NCBI GenBank assembly: GCA_026415975.1
Contig: JAOAFZ010000001.1
Span: forward strand, 248,001 to 312,000
Reading direction: 5' to 3'
DNA length: 64,000 nucleotides
DNA from: Patescibacteria group bacterium
Lineage (GTDB): Bacteria; Patescibacteriota; Microgenomatia; UBA1406; GWC2-37-13
A model generated the notes under the pieces. It saw nothing but the letters and a program-made list of their open reading frames with translations, was not told the DNA's origin and searched no databases. The translations under genes and the position numbers were made by a program. Of this stretch, positions 24,670 to 32,663 are shown piece after piece. Position 1 is the stretch's first letter; each line of letters opens with the position of its first letter.

Positions 24670-25937
24670 GATTCCTGTTCGGAACTGGTAATGCCGGCTT
24701 CTGCTAAAACCTCCCAAAAAGAGGGAAACGTTTTTGCCACCACATGCGGATCGGCAATACGCATTCCCGCGAGACGGGCACCGGCTACAGCAAATGACAT
24801 GGCCATCCGATGGTCGTTATATGTTTTAATGAGAGCCGGTTTCGGTTTTCCTCCGTGTATGATGAGTACATCCTCGGTAGCCTCAGTCCTGATTCCCATG
24901 GAACCTAGCTCATTCTGCAGTGCTGCAACCCGTTCGGTTTCTTTGAGTCGCAATGATCGCACTCCCGCGAGAACCGATGTTCCGGGGGCGAAAGCCGCAA
25001 GTACCGCCATCGTCTGTGCCTGATCCGGGCACGACTCGAGTGAAACTGTTACCGGGTGTAGGGTCCCTCCCGTTACCGTCACCGAGTCCGTACCGAACGT
25101 AACCGTAGCACCCAACTTACGGAGCAACTCCGGGAACCGGCGATCTGCCTGTTTCGAATCACCCTTCAGATTTTCAACAGTGATAGTGGAACCGGTTAGT
25201 GCGGCGAGTGCGAAAAAATACCCCGCACTGGAGTAATCGCCTTCGATAGTATATTCCCGGATCGTATACCGACTGGCTTCGGGAACATGGAACCGGTGAT
25301 ATGCTTCGGTGCTGACGTTTACCCCCCAGTCGCGCATCATATCCAGTGTCATTTCTGCGTACGGCCGGGAAATCAGCTCGCCTTCGACCTCGATAGTTAC
25401 TGCTCCTAGTGCCGGAGCCGCCATTAGGAGTGCCGAGAAAAACTGGCTACTGATTCCGCCCGTAACCCGACAGATTCCCCCATGTGCAGGCCTGGTAATC
25501 GTAATCGGGGCGCGATTGCCGGTAACGGCAATTTCTGCGCCAAGCTGTCGCAGACCTTCTACCAGCGGCATGAGCGGTCGTTCGGTAAGCCGGGGGCTTC
25601 CGGTAAGTCTAGTTGTACCGGTCAGGGTTGCCGAAAGTGCTGTCAGAAAGCGGATAGTAGTGCCGGAATCGCGGCAATACAGTTCCCGAAACTCCGCCCT
25701 TTTGCTGTTGCCTGCCTGTACAGTGATCTTCTTATCACTTTGTTGAATTTCATATCCAAGCTTACGCAGGCAGGTTATCATTGCTTCCGTATCGTCACTT
25801 GCCAGGGGATTATGGAGAGTAACCGGTTGCCCGGCAAGTGCAGCCATGCAAAGAGCCCGGTTTGTATAGCTCTTAGAGCCCGGGACTGCAACGCGGGAGG
25901 TTACAGGCTTCCCAATAGGAGTAATCGACCGTATCAT
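24666..25937 (-). CDS. aroA: 3-phosphoshikimate 1-carboxyvinyltransferase (EPSP synthase)
   Basis: 423 residues. It joins shikimate-3-phosphate and phosphoenolpyruvate. Signatures include VPGSKSYTNRAL with the catalytic Lys, CRDSGTTIRFLTALSA in the PEP-binding loop, and SSQFFSALLMAAP, EGDYSSAGYFFALAAL and LRLKETERVAALQNELGSMG, followed by YNDHRMAMSFAVAG. The PEP loop reads SGTTIR rather than the class I AGTAMR. It overlaps aroB by four bases. Confidence 0.95.
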   Translation of the reverse strand: MIRSITPIGKPVTSRVAVPGSKSYTNRALCMAALAGQPVTLHNPLASDDTEAMITCLRKLGYEIQQSDKKITVQAGNSKRAEFRELYCRDSGTTIRFLTALSATLTGTTRLTGSPRLTERPLMPLVEGLRQLGAEIAVTGNRAPITITRPAHGGICRVTGGISSQFFSALLMAAPALGAVTIEVEGELISRPYAEMTLDMMRDWGVNVSTEAYHRFHVPEASRYTIREYTIEGDYSSAGYFFALAALTGSTITVENLKGDSKQADRRFPELLRKLGATVTFGTDSVTVTGGTLHPVTVSLESCPDQAQTMAVLAAFAPGTSVLAGVRSLRLKETERVAALQNELGSMGIRTEATEDVLIIHGGKPKPALIKTYNDHRMAMSFAVAGARLAGMRIADPHVVAKTFPSFWEVLAEAGITSSEQES

Positions 25938-27016
25938 GTCAGTATCGCCGCAAGCGCCCGCCGCAGGTTCGCCTCGTCAACTTCGCAATCGGCAACTCCC
26001 TCACCAATCTTCCGGATGAGGGTCCACTTTACCATACCGAACTCGCTCTTTTTATCGTGGGAAAGGTTGGTGATCAGCGTGTCAGCGCTTACGTGGCCGA
26101 TCCGGGTGGGGAGTCCGGCATTCGCAATTGCAGACCGAATGGTTTGTACATCCACCGCTGATAAATACCCCGCAAGTTCCGAGAGATGGGCTTCCGCAAT
26201 CATCCCAATCGCAACAGCCTCTCCATGAAGGATGGGTGTCTGCGCTGTCAGCAGATACGCTTCAATCGCATGGCCGATGGTATGTCCGAAGTTTAAGAGC
26301 TTCCTCCGCCCGGTCTGCTCATGAATGTCGGAGATAACGATATCCGCCTTGATCTTGCATGACTCTTCAACGATGTGCATAAGTTCCTGCGGGGTAAATT
26401 CCCGTGGTTTTTTGAGGGTTACGAAACGGAAGTATTCGTCATTGTGAATTAATCCGTGTTTGATGATCTCTGCGAAACCGGAGAGAAACTCCCGATCGGG
26501 GAGTGTTTTGAGCGTACCAATATCCGCGATCACCATTTTTGGCTGTGCAAAGGTGCCGATTAAGTTTTTAATGCCCCCGAAATTGATTCCAGTTTTCCCG
26601 CCGATACTGGCATCTACCTGGGCAAGTACGGTAGTGGGAATATTGATCGCATCAATACCCCGCATGTAGGTGCTCGCAGCGAATCCGCCCAGGTCACCGA
26701 TCATACCGCCGCCGACATTTACCACACAACTTTTCCGGTCGAATCCGTGTGCAAGGAGCCGCTCCCAAATAAAGGTGACCCGCTCTATCGCCTTGGAATC
26801 CTCTCCGGCTGGAACCACGATACGAAGCGCATCTGCCGGAAAGAGCATGGGGTGCTGTGCTAATACCTCTGCTGCAACCGTCTCATCTGTTACAACTGCG
26901 ATCTTCGAGTACTGCTCCAGACGCAGAACATCGGTTAAGTGCTGTAAAAGACCATCACCGATGACGATCTGGTAGCTTTCGACTCTGCCGGGTATGGTAA
27001 CGGGTACTTTTATCAT
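25934..27016 (-). CDS. aroB: 3-dehydroquinate synthase
   Basis: 360 residues. An NAD- and zinc-dependent enzyme that cyclises DAHP to 3-dehydroquinate. Motifs: VNVGGGMIGDLGGFAASTYMRG, NIPTTVLAQVDASIGGKTGINF, FLSGFAEIIKHGLI and the metal-binding LNFGHTIGHAIE and HGEAVAIGM. Full length. It overlaps tyrA by four bases, consistent with translational coupling along the operon. Confidence 0.96.
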   Translation of the reverse strand: MIKVPVTIPGRVESYQIVIGDGLLQHLTDVLRLEQYSKIAVVTDETVAAEVLAQHPMLFPADALRIVVPAGEDSKAIERVTFIWERLLAHGFDRKSCVVNVGGGMIGDLGGFAASTYMRGIDAINIPTTVLAQVDASIGGKTGINFGGIKNLIGTFAQPKMVIADIGTLKTLPDREFLSGFAEIIKHGLIHNDEYFRFVTLKKPREFTPQELMHIVEESCKIKADIVISDIHEQTGRRKLLNFGHTIGHAIEAYLLTAQTPILHGEAVAIGMIAEAHLSELAGYLSAVDVQTIRSAIANAGLPTRIGHVSADTLITNLSHDKKSEFGMVKWTLIRKIGEGVADCEVDEANLRRALAAILT

Positions 27017-28149
27017 AGGCGAGCGCGTTCCGCGAAAAAAGCATCACGGTTCTTTTTCGCGTTTTCGAAAAAGGGCATGAGCGATTCGCGATCCAGTCCC
27101 TGCGCTTTCACGAAATTGATAAACTCCATTACGCTTACGGCAATGTTATCCGCATTCCGCGCGACAATCTCGGTGTGCATTCTCGGGCTTCCGCTTGCCA
27201 ATCGGGTAATAGACGCAAAGCCGCTCCCGGAGATTGCCAAAGCATCCCGTTTTTTTTCATAGCAGTATGCAAACAGGCACGTTGAGATCAGGAATACCAG
27301 GTGTGAAATAGCCGCCACCTCCCGGTCGTGCTCCTCTCCGGGCATCTCGGAAACCGGCGAACCAAGTGCCATTATCAGCTCGCGCACCCGGGAAACGGTC
27401 TCTGGCTTGTTCGCCTGGTGTGGACAGAGAATCCACGGTTTTTGGACAAAGACCATTGCTTGCGCATTCGCGAAACCGGTCTTCTCGGAACCGGCCATGG
27501 GATGGGTCGGGAGAAACTCGACACAATCCCTTGTAAGTGCCTGAAACTGTACGGTAAGTTCGGCTTTAATACTGCACGTATCAATCACGATCAGTTTCTT
27601 TCCCGTGCATCCCAGTGTCGCTTCCGCAAGTCGGGCTGCAACATCGGCGGCAGCATCGATTGGGGTGGCGATGATAACCAGTTCGACATCACGTGCAATC
27701 TCTTCGAGAGAGTCGTATTCCCGGTCCAGGTACCCATGGGTACTCCCGTAGCGGTTATCGGCGGAATCTCGTTTTACCGTCCCGATAAAAGGAGGGTTCT
27801 TTTTGGACTTCAGCGCTTTGATGATCGAACCTCCAATAAATCCAAGTCCGATCACACCGATCCGGGAGAAGGGTACCGAAGAAACCCGGTTAAAAATACG
27901 GGCTTTTTTATTGAGTTCAATAATTTTACCGTAGATGTCCTCGATATACTCCTTAAGAGCCGGATGCTTTGCCTGCATTTTCAGGCGGGAAATCAGCTCC
28001 TCTTCACGCTTCCGATCGGTAAGCGGGGCGCCGGCTTCGTCTTTGACCACAGCAACTTCATCGGTTATCCGAAACCGCCGGTCAAGTAACGAGAGAATCT
28101 CCGCGTCGATGGTATTCAGTTCGGAGCGCAGTTCATCGAGACTTCTCAT
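27013..28149 (-). CDS. tyrA: Bifunctional chorismate mutase / prephenate dehydrogenase
   Basis: 378 residues. Residues about 1-85 form an AroQ chorismate mutase (LDELRSELNTIDAEILSLLDRRF with active-site Arg, ending near EYIEDIYGKIIELNKKAR). The rest is a prephenate dehydrogenase: Rossmann motif GVIGLGFIGGSIIKAL, then VIDTCSIKAELT, FLPTHPMAGSEKTGF and VAAISHLVFLIST. The layout matches E. coli TyrA. Product is 4-hydroxyphenylpyruvate for tyrosine. The only chorismate mutase seen in the window is this domain, so it likely supplies prephenate to PheA too. Confidence 0.93.
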   Translation of the reverse strand: MRSLDELRSELNTIDAEILSLLDRRFRITDEVAVVKDEAGAPLTDRKREEELISRLKMQAKHPALKEYIEDIYGKIIELNKKARIFNRVSSVPFSRIGVIGLGFIGGSIIKALKSKKNPPFIGTVKRDSADNRYGSTHGYLDREYDSLEEIARDVELVIIATPIDAAADVAARLAEATLGCTGKKLIVIDTCSIKAELTVQFQALTRDCVEFLPTHPMAGSEKTGFANAQAMVFVQKPWILCPHQANKPETVSRVRELIMALGSPVSEMPGEEHDREVAAISHLVFLISTCLFAYCYEKKRDALAISGSGFASITRLASGSPRMHTEIVARNADNIAVSVMEFINFVKAQGLDRESLMPFFENAKKNRDAFFAERARL

Positions 28150-29000
28150 GCGGTTTGGGGAATTACTCCGCCCGGATAAAAACCGAGAACTTTCAACGAA
28201 TTTGTGCTCTTTTTGAACTTTTCAAGAATGGATTGCACATCCGCGAGCGAGGAGCCGTTCCAGTCAAAGTCTACATAAAAAATATACTCGAATGGCTTCC
28301 CGGCAATCGGGCGAGACTCTATTTTGTCTAGGTTCATCTTCCCTTCTGCGAGTGCCTGGAGTGCGGCAAAGAGGCTCCCAGGTTTGTGCGACACCGTGAA
28401 AATAATCGAGCATTTATTGGGGGCTTCCGCAGCCTCCGGCTCTTTTGCTATGACCAGGAATCGAGTGTAGTTGAACTCGTTATCCTGAACGTTTTCCGCA
28501 AGGATATCCAGTCCGTAGATTTCGGCAGTTTCCCGGCTAGCAATTGCTGCTAAAAATGGGTCTTTCTGATCTGCCACAAACTTTGCCGCACCTGCAGTGT
28601 CGGAGTGGATCTCGGATTTAATCCAGGGGTGGTTGGCAAGGAACCGGTCGCATTGCTCAAGCGCTTTGTAGTGCGAAACCACTTTGCTGATGTGCTCTAG
28701 GCGTGTAGCCGGTTGCATGCTGGACTTCGTGCCCAGTAGATGCAGATCAATCTTCAGGTACTGCTCACCCACGACCGCGACATCGTGCTGGTGGAGAAGG
28801 TCGTAGTTATCGTACACCGAGCCGGCAAGGCTATTTTCTACCGGTATCATACCATAATCAAAGTTACCGTTTTCGATACCAGTGAAGATGGCACGAAACG
28901 AAGAGGCGCCAACAAATTCAAACCCAGTTCCGGCAAACTGCCTACGGGCGGCAAGGTACGAGTACGATCCGGGAATACCCAGATAAGCGACGATTTTCAT
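28146..29000 (-). CDS. pheA: Prephenate dehydratase with ACT domain
   Basis: 284 residues. It converts prephenate to phenylpyruvate for phenylalanine. Catalytic part: AYLGIPGSYSYLAARRQF, YGMIPVENSLAGSVYDNYDLL and NYTRFLVIAKEP, the last carrying the catalytic Thr-Arg. A C-terminal ACT domain (IIFTVSHKPGSLFAALQALAE; IESRPIAGKPFEYIFYVDFD) suggests feedback inhibition by phenylalanine, as in known family members. No chorismate mutase domain is present. It overlaps tyrA by four bases and lies 37 bases after the DAHP synthase gene. Confidence 0.94.
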   Translation of the reverse strand: MKIVAYLGIPGSYSYLAARRQFAGTGFEFVGASSFRAIFTGIENGNFDYGMIPVENSLAGSVYDNYDLLHQHDVAVVGEQYLKIDLHLLGTKSSMQPATRLEHISKVVSHYKALEQCDRFLANHPWIKSEIHSDTAGAAKFVADQKDPFLAAIASRETAEIYGLDILAENVQDNEFNYTRFLVIAKEPEAAEAPNKCSIIFTVSHKPGSLFAALQALAEGKMNLDKIESRPIAGKPFEYIFYVDFDWNGSSLADVQSILEKFKKSTNSLKVLGFYPGGVIPQTA

Positions 29001-29037
29001 AGAGGGTCTTGGAGAATATTGTAATGCATACTCATGC

Positions 29038-29982
29038 TCAAATGATATCTTCCGGAGTGGCGAGATCGCGCACCGCAGCTAATTCGGTAACCAGTGTCTG
29101 TAGCTCTGCAGTAGTGATATGCTGATCGGTATCCGTTTCTGATGTGCCGGTTTCGATGAGAATTCCGTCGTACAGGAATGATCCATCATCCATTTTTAGC
29201 TGGAGCGCGTCCAACACAGCGTATACAATCTGTTTGCGCATTTTCGGGCCGTGGGCGTGACTCGGATCGAAGAACAGTTTTGCCCCCGTGGCTATTTTGG
29301 TTCGTTTTGCAATATTATGTACCGGTGCGTTCCGATAGTCGCCTTTATCTGGGACGTCCACTCCCCGGTGTATCAGCACGATATCTCCTTCAAGCTTCCC
29401 GGCATACGCAGTAAGTCCCGCCCAAGTTTTCTCCATCGTGGTTATCCCTGAAAAATCCTCAGAGTTTGCTATATGAACATGTTCGCCGACCCATTTCCCG
29501 TTCTTTATTCCCAAGTGCCAGCCATACGTGCGGCACAGTTCTGCGGTCTGCAAGATGGGCCAGCCGAGCTGGTTCACTGCTGGGTTCCACGGCATAAGCT
29601 TTTTCGCCGGAATGCGATTGCCATACTGAGGAAGCTGGAGCAGGGGACTCATTACTTCCGTGGCGACGAGCATACCGGTCTTCCGGAATACCTCTTCGGC
29701 AATCTCCACACTGGGTGGTACGACAAGATCAACAATGCAACCACCAGCGGTGAGTGATTTTAGATTGTGCATGTACACTTCGAAATCAATGCCCATTCCT
29801 TTTCCCGATGGATCCAGTTCTGTGCGTGACTTGATGCCGACAATGCGGGTTCCTGCTATAGCTTTCTGGGTTACTCCTTCGCGATTGGTAACCGTCATAG
29901 CGGCGATCTCGTAAATCTCGTGCAGATTCTTCCGGTCTATCGAACAGGGTCCTGCAACAACCGCTAGTTTGTTCTGTTTCAT
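29038..29982 (-). CDS. aroF: 3-deoxy-7-phosphoheptulonate (DAHP) synthase, class I
   Basis: 314 residues. It condenses phosphoenolpyruvate and erythrose-4-phosphate, the entry step of the shikimate pathway. Signatures: VVAGPCSIDRKN, GIKSRTELDPSGKG (phosphate-binding Lys-x-Arg), GCIVDLVVPPSVEIAEEVF, VATEVMSPLLQLPQYGNRI, GIKNGKWVG and the metal-binding LFFDPSHAHGPKMRKQIV. No separate ACT or chorismate mutase domain. It is the first structural gene of the operon, behind an aromatic-leader attenuator, so flux into the pathway would be set by that switch. The subclass and symbol are approximate. Confidence 0.88.
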   Translation of the reverse strand: MKQNKLAVVAGPCSIDRKNLHEIYEIAAMTVTNREGVTQKAIAGTRIVGIKSRTELDPSGKGMGIDFEVYMHNLKSLTAGGCIVDLVVPPSVEIAEEVFRKTGMLVATEVMSPLLQLPQYGNRIPAKKLMPWNPAVNQLGWPILQTAELCRTYGWHLGIKNGKWVGEHVHIANSEDFSGITTMEKTWAGLTAYAGKLEGDIVLIHRGVDVPDKGDYRNAPVHNIAKRTKIATGAKLFFDPSHAHGPKMRKQIVYAVLDALQLKMDDGSFLYDGILIETGTSETDTDQHITTAELQTLVTELAAVRDLATPEDII

Positions 29983-30012
29983 AGGATAGTTGAATAATAA
30001 TTTATTAAGGCA

Positions 30013-30042
30013 TAAAAAAAACCGCCCTTTCCCGGGGCGGTT
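30013..30042 (-). terminator. Attenuator terminator of the aro operon with competing antiterminator
   Basis: On the minus strand ACCGCCC (30041-30035) pairs with GGGCGGT (30027-30021) across a seven-base loop, followed by eight U residues (30021-30014). An identical GGGCGGT stands upstream at 30087-30081, inside codons 20-22 of the leader peptide, and can pair with the same ACCGCCC to form an antiterminator. A ribosome at the leader stop codon would cover the upstream copy and let the terminator form. A small CCGC/GCGG hairpin overlapping the upstream copy may serve as the pause structure. Confidence 0.88.
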
Positions 30043-30063
30043 GCTTTTTCTCTTAGTGCTTTT

Positions 30064-30144
30064 TCAGCAATAAGCTCTCGACCGCCCAGAGCGGGTAAAG
30101 TAAAAGAAAAAGTAAAACCAGCTAACATAAAGCATACGACGCAT
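30064..30144 (-). CDS. aro operon leader peptide rich in Trp, Phe and Tyr
   Basis: 26 codons plus stop. Codons 9-16 read Trp-Phe-Tyr-Phe-Phe-Phe-Tyr-Phe (30120-30097), covering all three end products of the operon downstream; residues 6-17 are YVSWFYFFFYFT. The ATG begins six bases after the -10 box TACAAT, so the mRNA should begin at the AUG itself. It precedes a rho-independent terminator and overlaps the antiterminator segment. This is the arrangement of amino-acid leader peptides that sense charged tRNA by ribosome stalling, as in E. coli pheA and trp. The peptide has no other expected function. Confidence 0.88.
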   Translation of the reverse strand: MRRMLYVSWFYFFFYFTRSGRSRAYC

Positions 30145-30150
30145 AGGAAC

Positions 30151-30179
30151 ATTGTAACTGAGTGAAATAGAATCGTCAA
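30151..30179 (-). promoter_or_regulatory. Strong promoter of the aro operon
   Basis: On the minus strand TTGACG (30179-30174) and TACAAT (30156-30151) are spaced by 17 bases. The expected start, seven bases after the -10 box, is the A of the leader-peptide ATG at 30144. Confidence 0.85.
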
Positions 30180-30291
30180 CCGGAAGTGATCTGCAGTACT
30201 ATTGTGCTGGCCGGATACCACGATTATCTTGTTGCCGCGGCGTTCGATGATCCCAAAAAGACTGATCGGGGGTACCGGCTCTTCACTCGAC

Positions 30292-30321
30292 TTGCCATAG
30301 TGGCACAGGAAGGTGTATAAT
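30292..30321 (+). promoter_or_regulatory. Promoter of the trp operon
   Basis: TTGCCA at 30292-30297 and TATAAT at 30316-30321 are 18 bases apart. The predicted start near 30325-30328 coincides with the 5' strand of a GGTAAC/GTTACC helix (30326-30331 with 30431-30436) that could close the T-box stem I region. Confidence 0.7.
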
Positions 30322-30324
30322 CCG

Positions 30325-30583
30325 TGGTAACAGCATGGTACCAAAAGTACCGAAGCCGGGAGCATGGGCCCGGCAAGCTGGCCGGTGAAACGGTCTCTTC
30401 GGGGAATAGTAGCCGGTCCGGGAGCAGCCCGTTACCGCCGCAGGCCGGAATCGCCTGTTCAAAGCAGCGCCGGTCACGAGCCGTCCGCGGAAACGCGCAC
30501 GGGAAGAGCAGGTGGCACCACGAGAAACCTCGTCCTTGCTCATCATACGCACATCGTATGATGGGTTGTGACGAGGTTTTTTT
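30325..30583 (+). promoter_or_regulatory. T-box riboswitch (tRNA-sensing leader) of the trp operon
   Basis: The T-box core AGGTGGCACCACG lies at 30510-30522. Around it the standard antiterminator can form: GAGCA (30506-30510) with TGCTC (30537-30541) flanking the bulge, and ACGAG (30520-30524) with CTCGT (30529-30533) across loop AAAC. The bulge UGGC would pair with a tRNA 3' end GCCA, matching a G73 discriminator as in tRNA-Trp. Upstream are a GGTAAC/GTTACC closing helix and a stable hairpin near 30486-30503. Trp specificity is inferred from the operon; a UGG specifier codon was not located in its usual place on the 3' side of stem I, so stem I is atypical or misfolded by me. Confidence 0.75.
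30526..30583 (+). terminator. Rho-independent terminator of the trp T-box
   Basis: AACCTCGTC (30526-30534) pairs with GACGAGGTT (30570-30578), with a second nine-pair hairpin CATCATACG/CGTATGATG (30541-30549 with 30555-30563) inside, and a run of T at 30577-30583. Its 5' arm overlaps the antiterminator strand CTCGT, so the two folds exclude each other. Confidence 0.85.
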
Positions 30584-30591
30584 ATGCCACT

Positions 30592-31950
30592 ATGCTCAGG
30601 AAATTCCGGTTCGGCCAGAAGCCGACCTATGTAAAATTTGCGGAAGACATCGACCTGTTCGGACTGTTCGAAAGGATCAATGCGGTGTCGGATACCTGCT
30701 TTATCCTCGAGTCGCTCGGGGCGGAGAGTCGGTTGTCGCGATACTCGCTGATCGGTTTCGATCCGCAGCATAACATAGTCGGCGAGCCGAGTGCACTGTT
30801 TCTTGATGGAACACGCTTCGCGGTGCCGAATCCCTACTATGCCCTCCGGGAACTCGTTCCCACCGATATCCTGGCCCGTAATTATGCGGGCGGGTTGATA
30901 GGGTATCTGGGGTACGACGCCATGAACTTCATGGAGCCGGCGCTGCAGGTGCGGCGGTATCCCGGCTTCCCGCCGTTTCGGTTCGGCGTGTACACCGATG
31001 GGCTAGTACTCGATAAGATGACCGGCGAACTGTTCTATTTCCATTACGGCACCAATCGTCAGGCGAAGCTGGAATCCGTGCTCGCCGCTCCTGCGCCGAA
31101 ATACAATCTGACCATTACCCTCGGTTCTGACTCGCTTACTCGCGAGCAGTACGCTCGGACGGTCGAGCAGACAAAAGAGGAAATTCGAGCCGGAAATACC
31201 TTCCAGTGTCAGGTTGGATTCCGGAAAGAGTTTACCCGGTCCGGAAACCCGCTTCCGTTGTATCGCAGATTACGTGAAGTGAACCCGTCTCCGTTTATGT
31301 ACTTTGTGCGGTTCGGAGAGCAGTATATCATCGGCGCGAGTCCCGAATTGCTATTTAAGCTTTCGGATGGCGTAATGGAAACGTACCCGCTTGCGGGAAC
31401 GGTGCGTCGCGGAGCAACCGAAGAGGAAGATACGAAACTGGCGCGGCAACTGCTGAACGACCCCAAGGAAATCGCCGAACATAACATGCTTGTGGATCTA
31501 CACCGCAACGATATCGGCCGTGTGGCGGAGTTCGGTTCCGTAAAAGTGAAAAGTCTGATGGATATCCGGAAATTCAGCCATGTCCAGCACATTTCCAGTG
31601 AGATTTCCGGGCATATCAGGGCCGGTGAGGACATGTTCAGTGCGCTGGCGGCCAACTTTCCCGCCGGCACGCTGACTGGAGCACCAAAAATCGAGTCTAT
31701 GAAGATTATCGACCGGATGGAACCGACTCCCCGCGGACCGTACGGCGGCGCGCTGGGACATTTCGGCTTCAATGGGAACTGTACCTTCGCGATTCCCATC
31801 CGGACGCTGTTTATCGACGGGGAACAAGGGTATACCCAGGCGAGCGGCGGAGTTGTGTATGATTCCACAGCAGAGGGGGAGTATGATGAAGTACAGCGCA
31901 AGATGAGGGCGATAGTTGAGGTATTATCCAGTTTCACCGCGAAGCCATGA
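30592..31950 (+). CDS. trpE: Anthranilate synthase component I
   Basis: About 452 residues. With TrpG it makes anthranilate from chorismate and glutamine. The chorismate-binding C-terminal domain is clear: SPFMYFVRFGEQYIIGASPELL, YPLAGTVRRGATEEED, HNMLVDLHRNDIGRV, FSHVQHISSEISGHI, PAGTLTGAPKIESMKII and GPYGGALGHFGFNG. The ATG at 30592 comes just after the T-box terminator's U run; an upstream GTG lies inside the terminator and is rejected. It overlaps trpG by four bases. Confidence 0.95.
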   Translation: MLRKFRFGQKPTYVKFAEDIDLFGLFERINAVSDTCFILESLGAESRLSRYSLIGFDPQHNIVGEPSALFLDGTRFAVPNPYYALRELVPTDILARNYAGGLIGYLGYDAMNFMEPALQVRRYPGFPPFRFGVYTDGLVLDKMTGELFYFHYGTNRQAKLESVLAAPAPKYNLTITLGSDSLTREQYARTVEQTKEEIRAGNTFQCQVGFRKEFTRSGNPLPLYRRLREVNPSPFMYFVRFGEQYIIGASPELLFKLSDGVMETYPLAGTVRRGATEEEDTKLARQLLNDPKEIAEHNMLVDLHRNDIGRVAEFGSVKVKSLMDIRKFSHVQHISSEISGHIRAGEDMFSALAANFPAGTLTGAPKIESMKIIDRMEPTPRGPYGGALGHFGFNGNCTFAIPIRTLFIDGEQGYTQASGGVVYDSTAEGEYDEVQRKMRAIVEVLSSFTAKP

Positions 31951-32663
31951 AGATTCTTCTGATCGACAACTACGACTCCTTTACCTATAACCTGTATCAG
32001 ATCATGGGCGAGCTGCTGATGGAGGATGGCAGCGCATTCAGACTAGATGTCGAACGCAACGACTCGATTACCGCCAGCCAGATTAAACGGAAGAAGTACG
32101 ACCGCATCGTGATTTCCCCGGGCCCGGGCAGCCCCGACGACCGTGCGTACTTCGGCGTGTGTGCCGAAGTACTCACCGATATCGGCCGTAAGACCCCGGT
32201 GTTTGGGGTATGTTTGGGGATGCAGGGAATGGCCCATTACTTCGGCGGAAAGGTCGTCCGTGCCAGTCAGCCGATGCACGGTAAGACTAGTACGATCGTC
32301 CACGACCGATCGGGAGTATTTTCGGGGTTACCGCAGGGAATCGCGGTGATGCGCTATCATTCGCTCGTCGTCGATCCGGATACCTTGCCGGACTGTCTTG
32401 CGGTAACGGCAACCGTCGCCGCGCCCACTCCGGTTACCGAAGTAGAAACCGCAATTCGGGAGATTCCCTACGAACAGAAGAATCTGGAAGGCGTAAATCC
32501 GGCTATGCTCCTGCGGACCGCGAAGTCCGGTACGGCGGAAATCATGGGCTTGCGCCATACCTCGTTTCCGGTAGAAGGAATCCAGTTCCATCCCGAGTCG
32601 TTTGCTACCGAAGGCGGAAAACTGATGATCCGTAATTTCTTATTTTCTCCCCATGCCACATAA
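31947..32663 (+). CDS. trpG: Anthranilate synthase component II (glutamine amidotransferase)
   Basis: 238 residues. It releases ammonia from glutamine for TrpE. Class I amidotransferase marks: LLIDNYDSFTYNL, ISPGPGSPDD, the nucleophilic Cys in FGVCLGMQGMAHYFGG, and the His-Glu pair in EGIQFHPESF. Common TrpG proteins are about 190 residues; this one has roughly 40 extra residues between YHSLVVDPDTLPD and the His motif (including EQKNLEGVNPAML). It overlaps trpE by four bases and trpD by eleven. Confidence 0.94.
   Translation: MKILLIDNYDSFTYNLYQIMGELLMEDGSAFRLDVERNDSITASQIKRKKYDRIVISPGPGSPDDRAYFGVCAEVLTDIGRKTPVFGVCLGMQGMAHYFGGKVVRASQPMHGKTSTIVHDRSGVFSGLPQGIAVMRYHSLVVDPDTLPDCLAVTATVAAPTPVTEVETAIREIPYEQKNLEGVNPAMLLRTAKSGTAEIMGLRHTSFPVEGIQFHPESFATEGGKLMIRNFLFSPHAT

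Larger units (their letters stand above)
29983..30591. other. Divergent control region between the aro and trp operons
   Basis: 609 bases without a conventional gene. Reading left to right it holds the aro attenuator terminator, the aro leader peptide and its promoter, a stretch at about 30180-30290 in which nothing convincing is seen, the trp promoter, and a T-box leader. The two aromatic operons thus start back to back and use different tRNA-sensing switches: ribosome stalling for aro, direct tRNA binding for trp. Confidence 0.85.

Noticed and set aside
25482-26228. A 248-codon plus-strand frame opposite aroA and aroB
   Set aside because: It spans the overlap of two well-supported genes on the other strand and resembles no protein.
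30324-30773. A 149-codon GTG-started frame beginning at the trp promoter, with a Trp codon at position 5
   Set aside because: It runs through the T-box, the terminator and into trpE in another frame; the RNA structures explain the sequence better, and a single Trp codon is not a leader-peptide pattern.
31209-31937. A 242-codon minus-strand open frame opposite trpE
   Set aside because: Antisense shadow; Ser/Pro-rich composition and no family resemblance.
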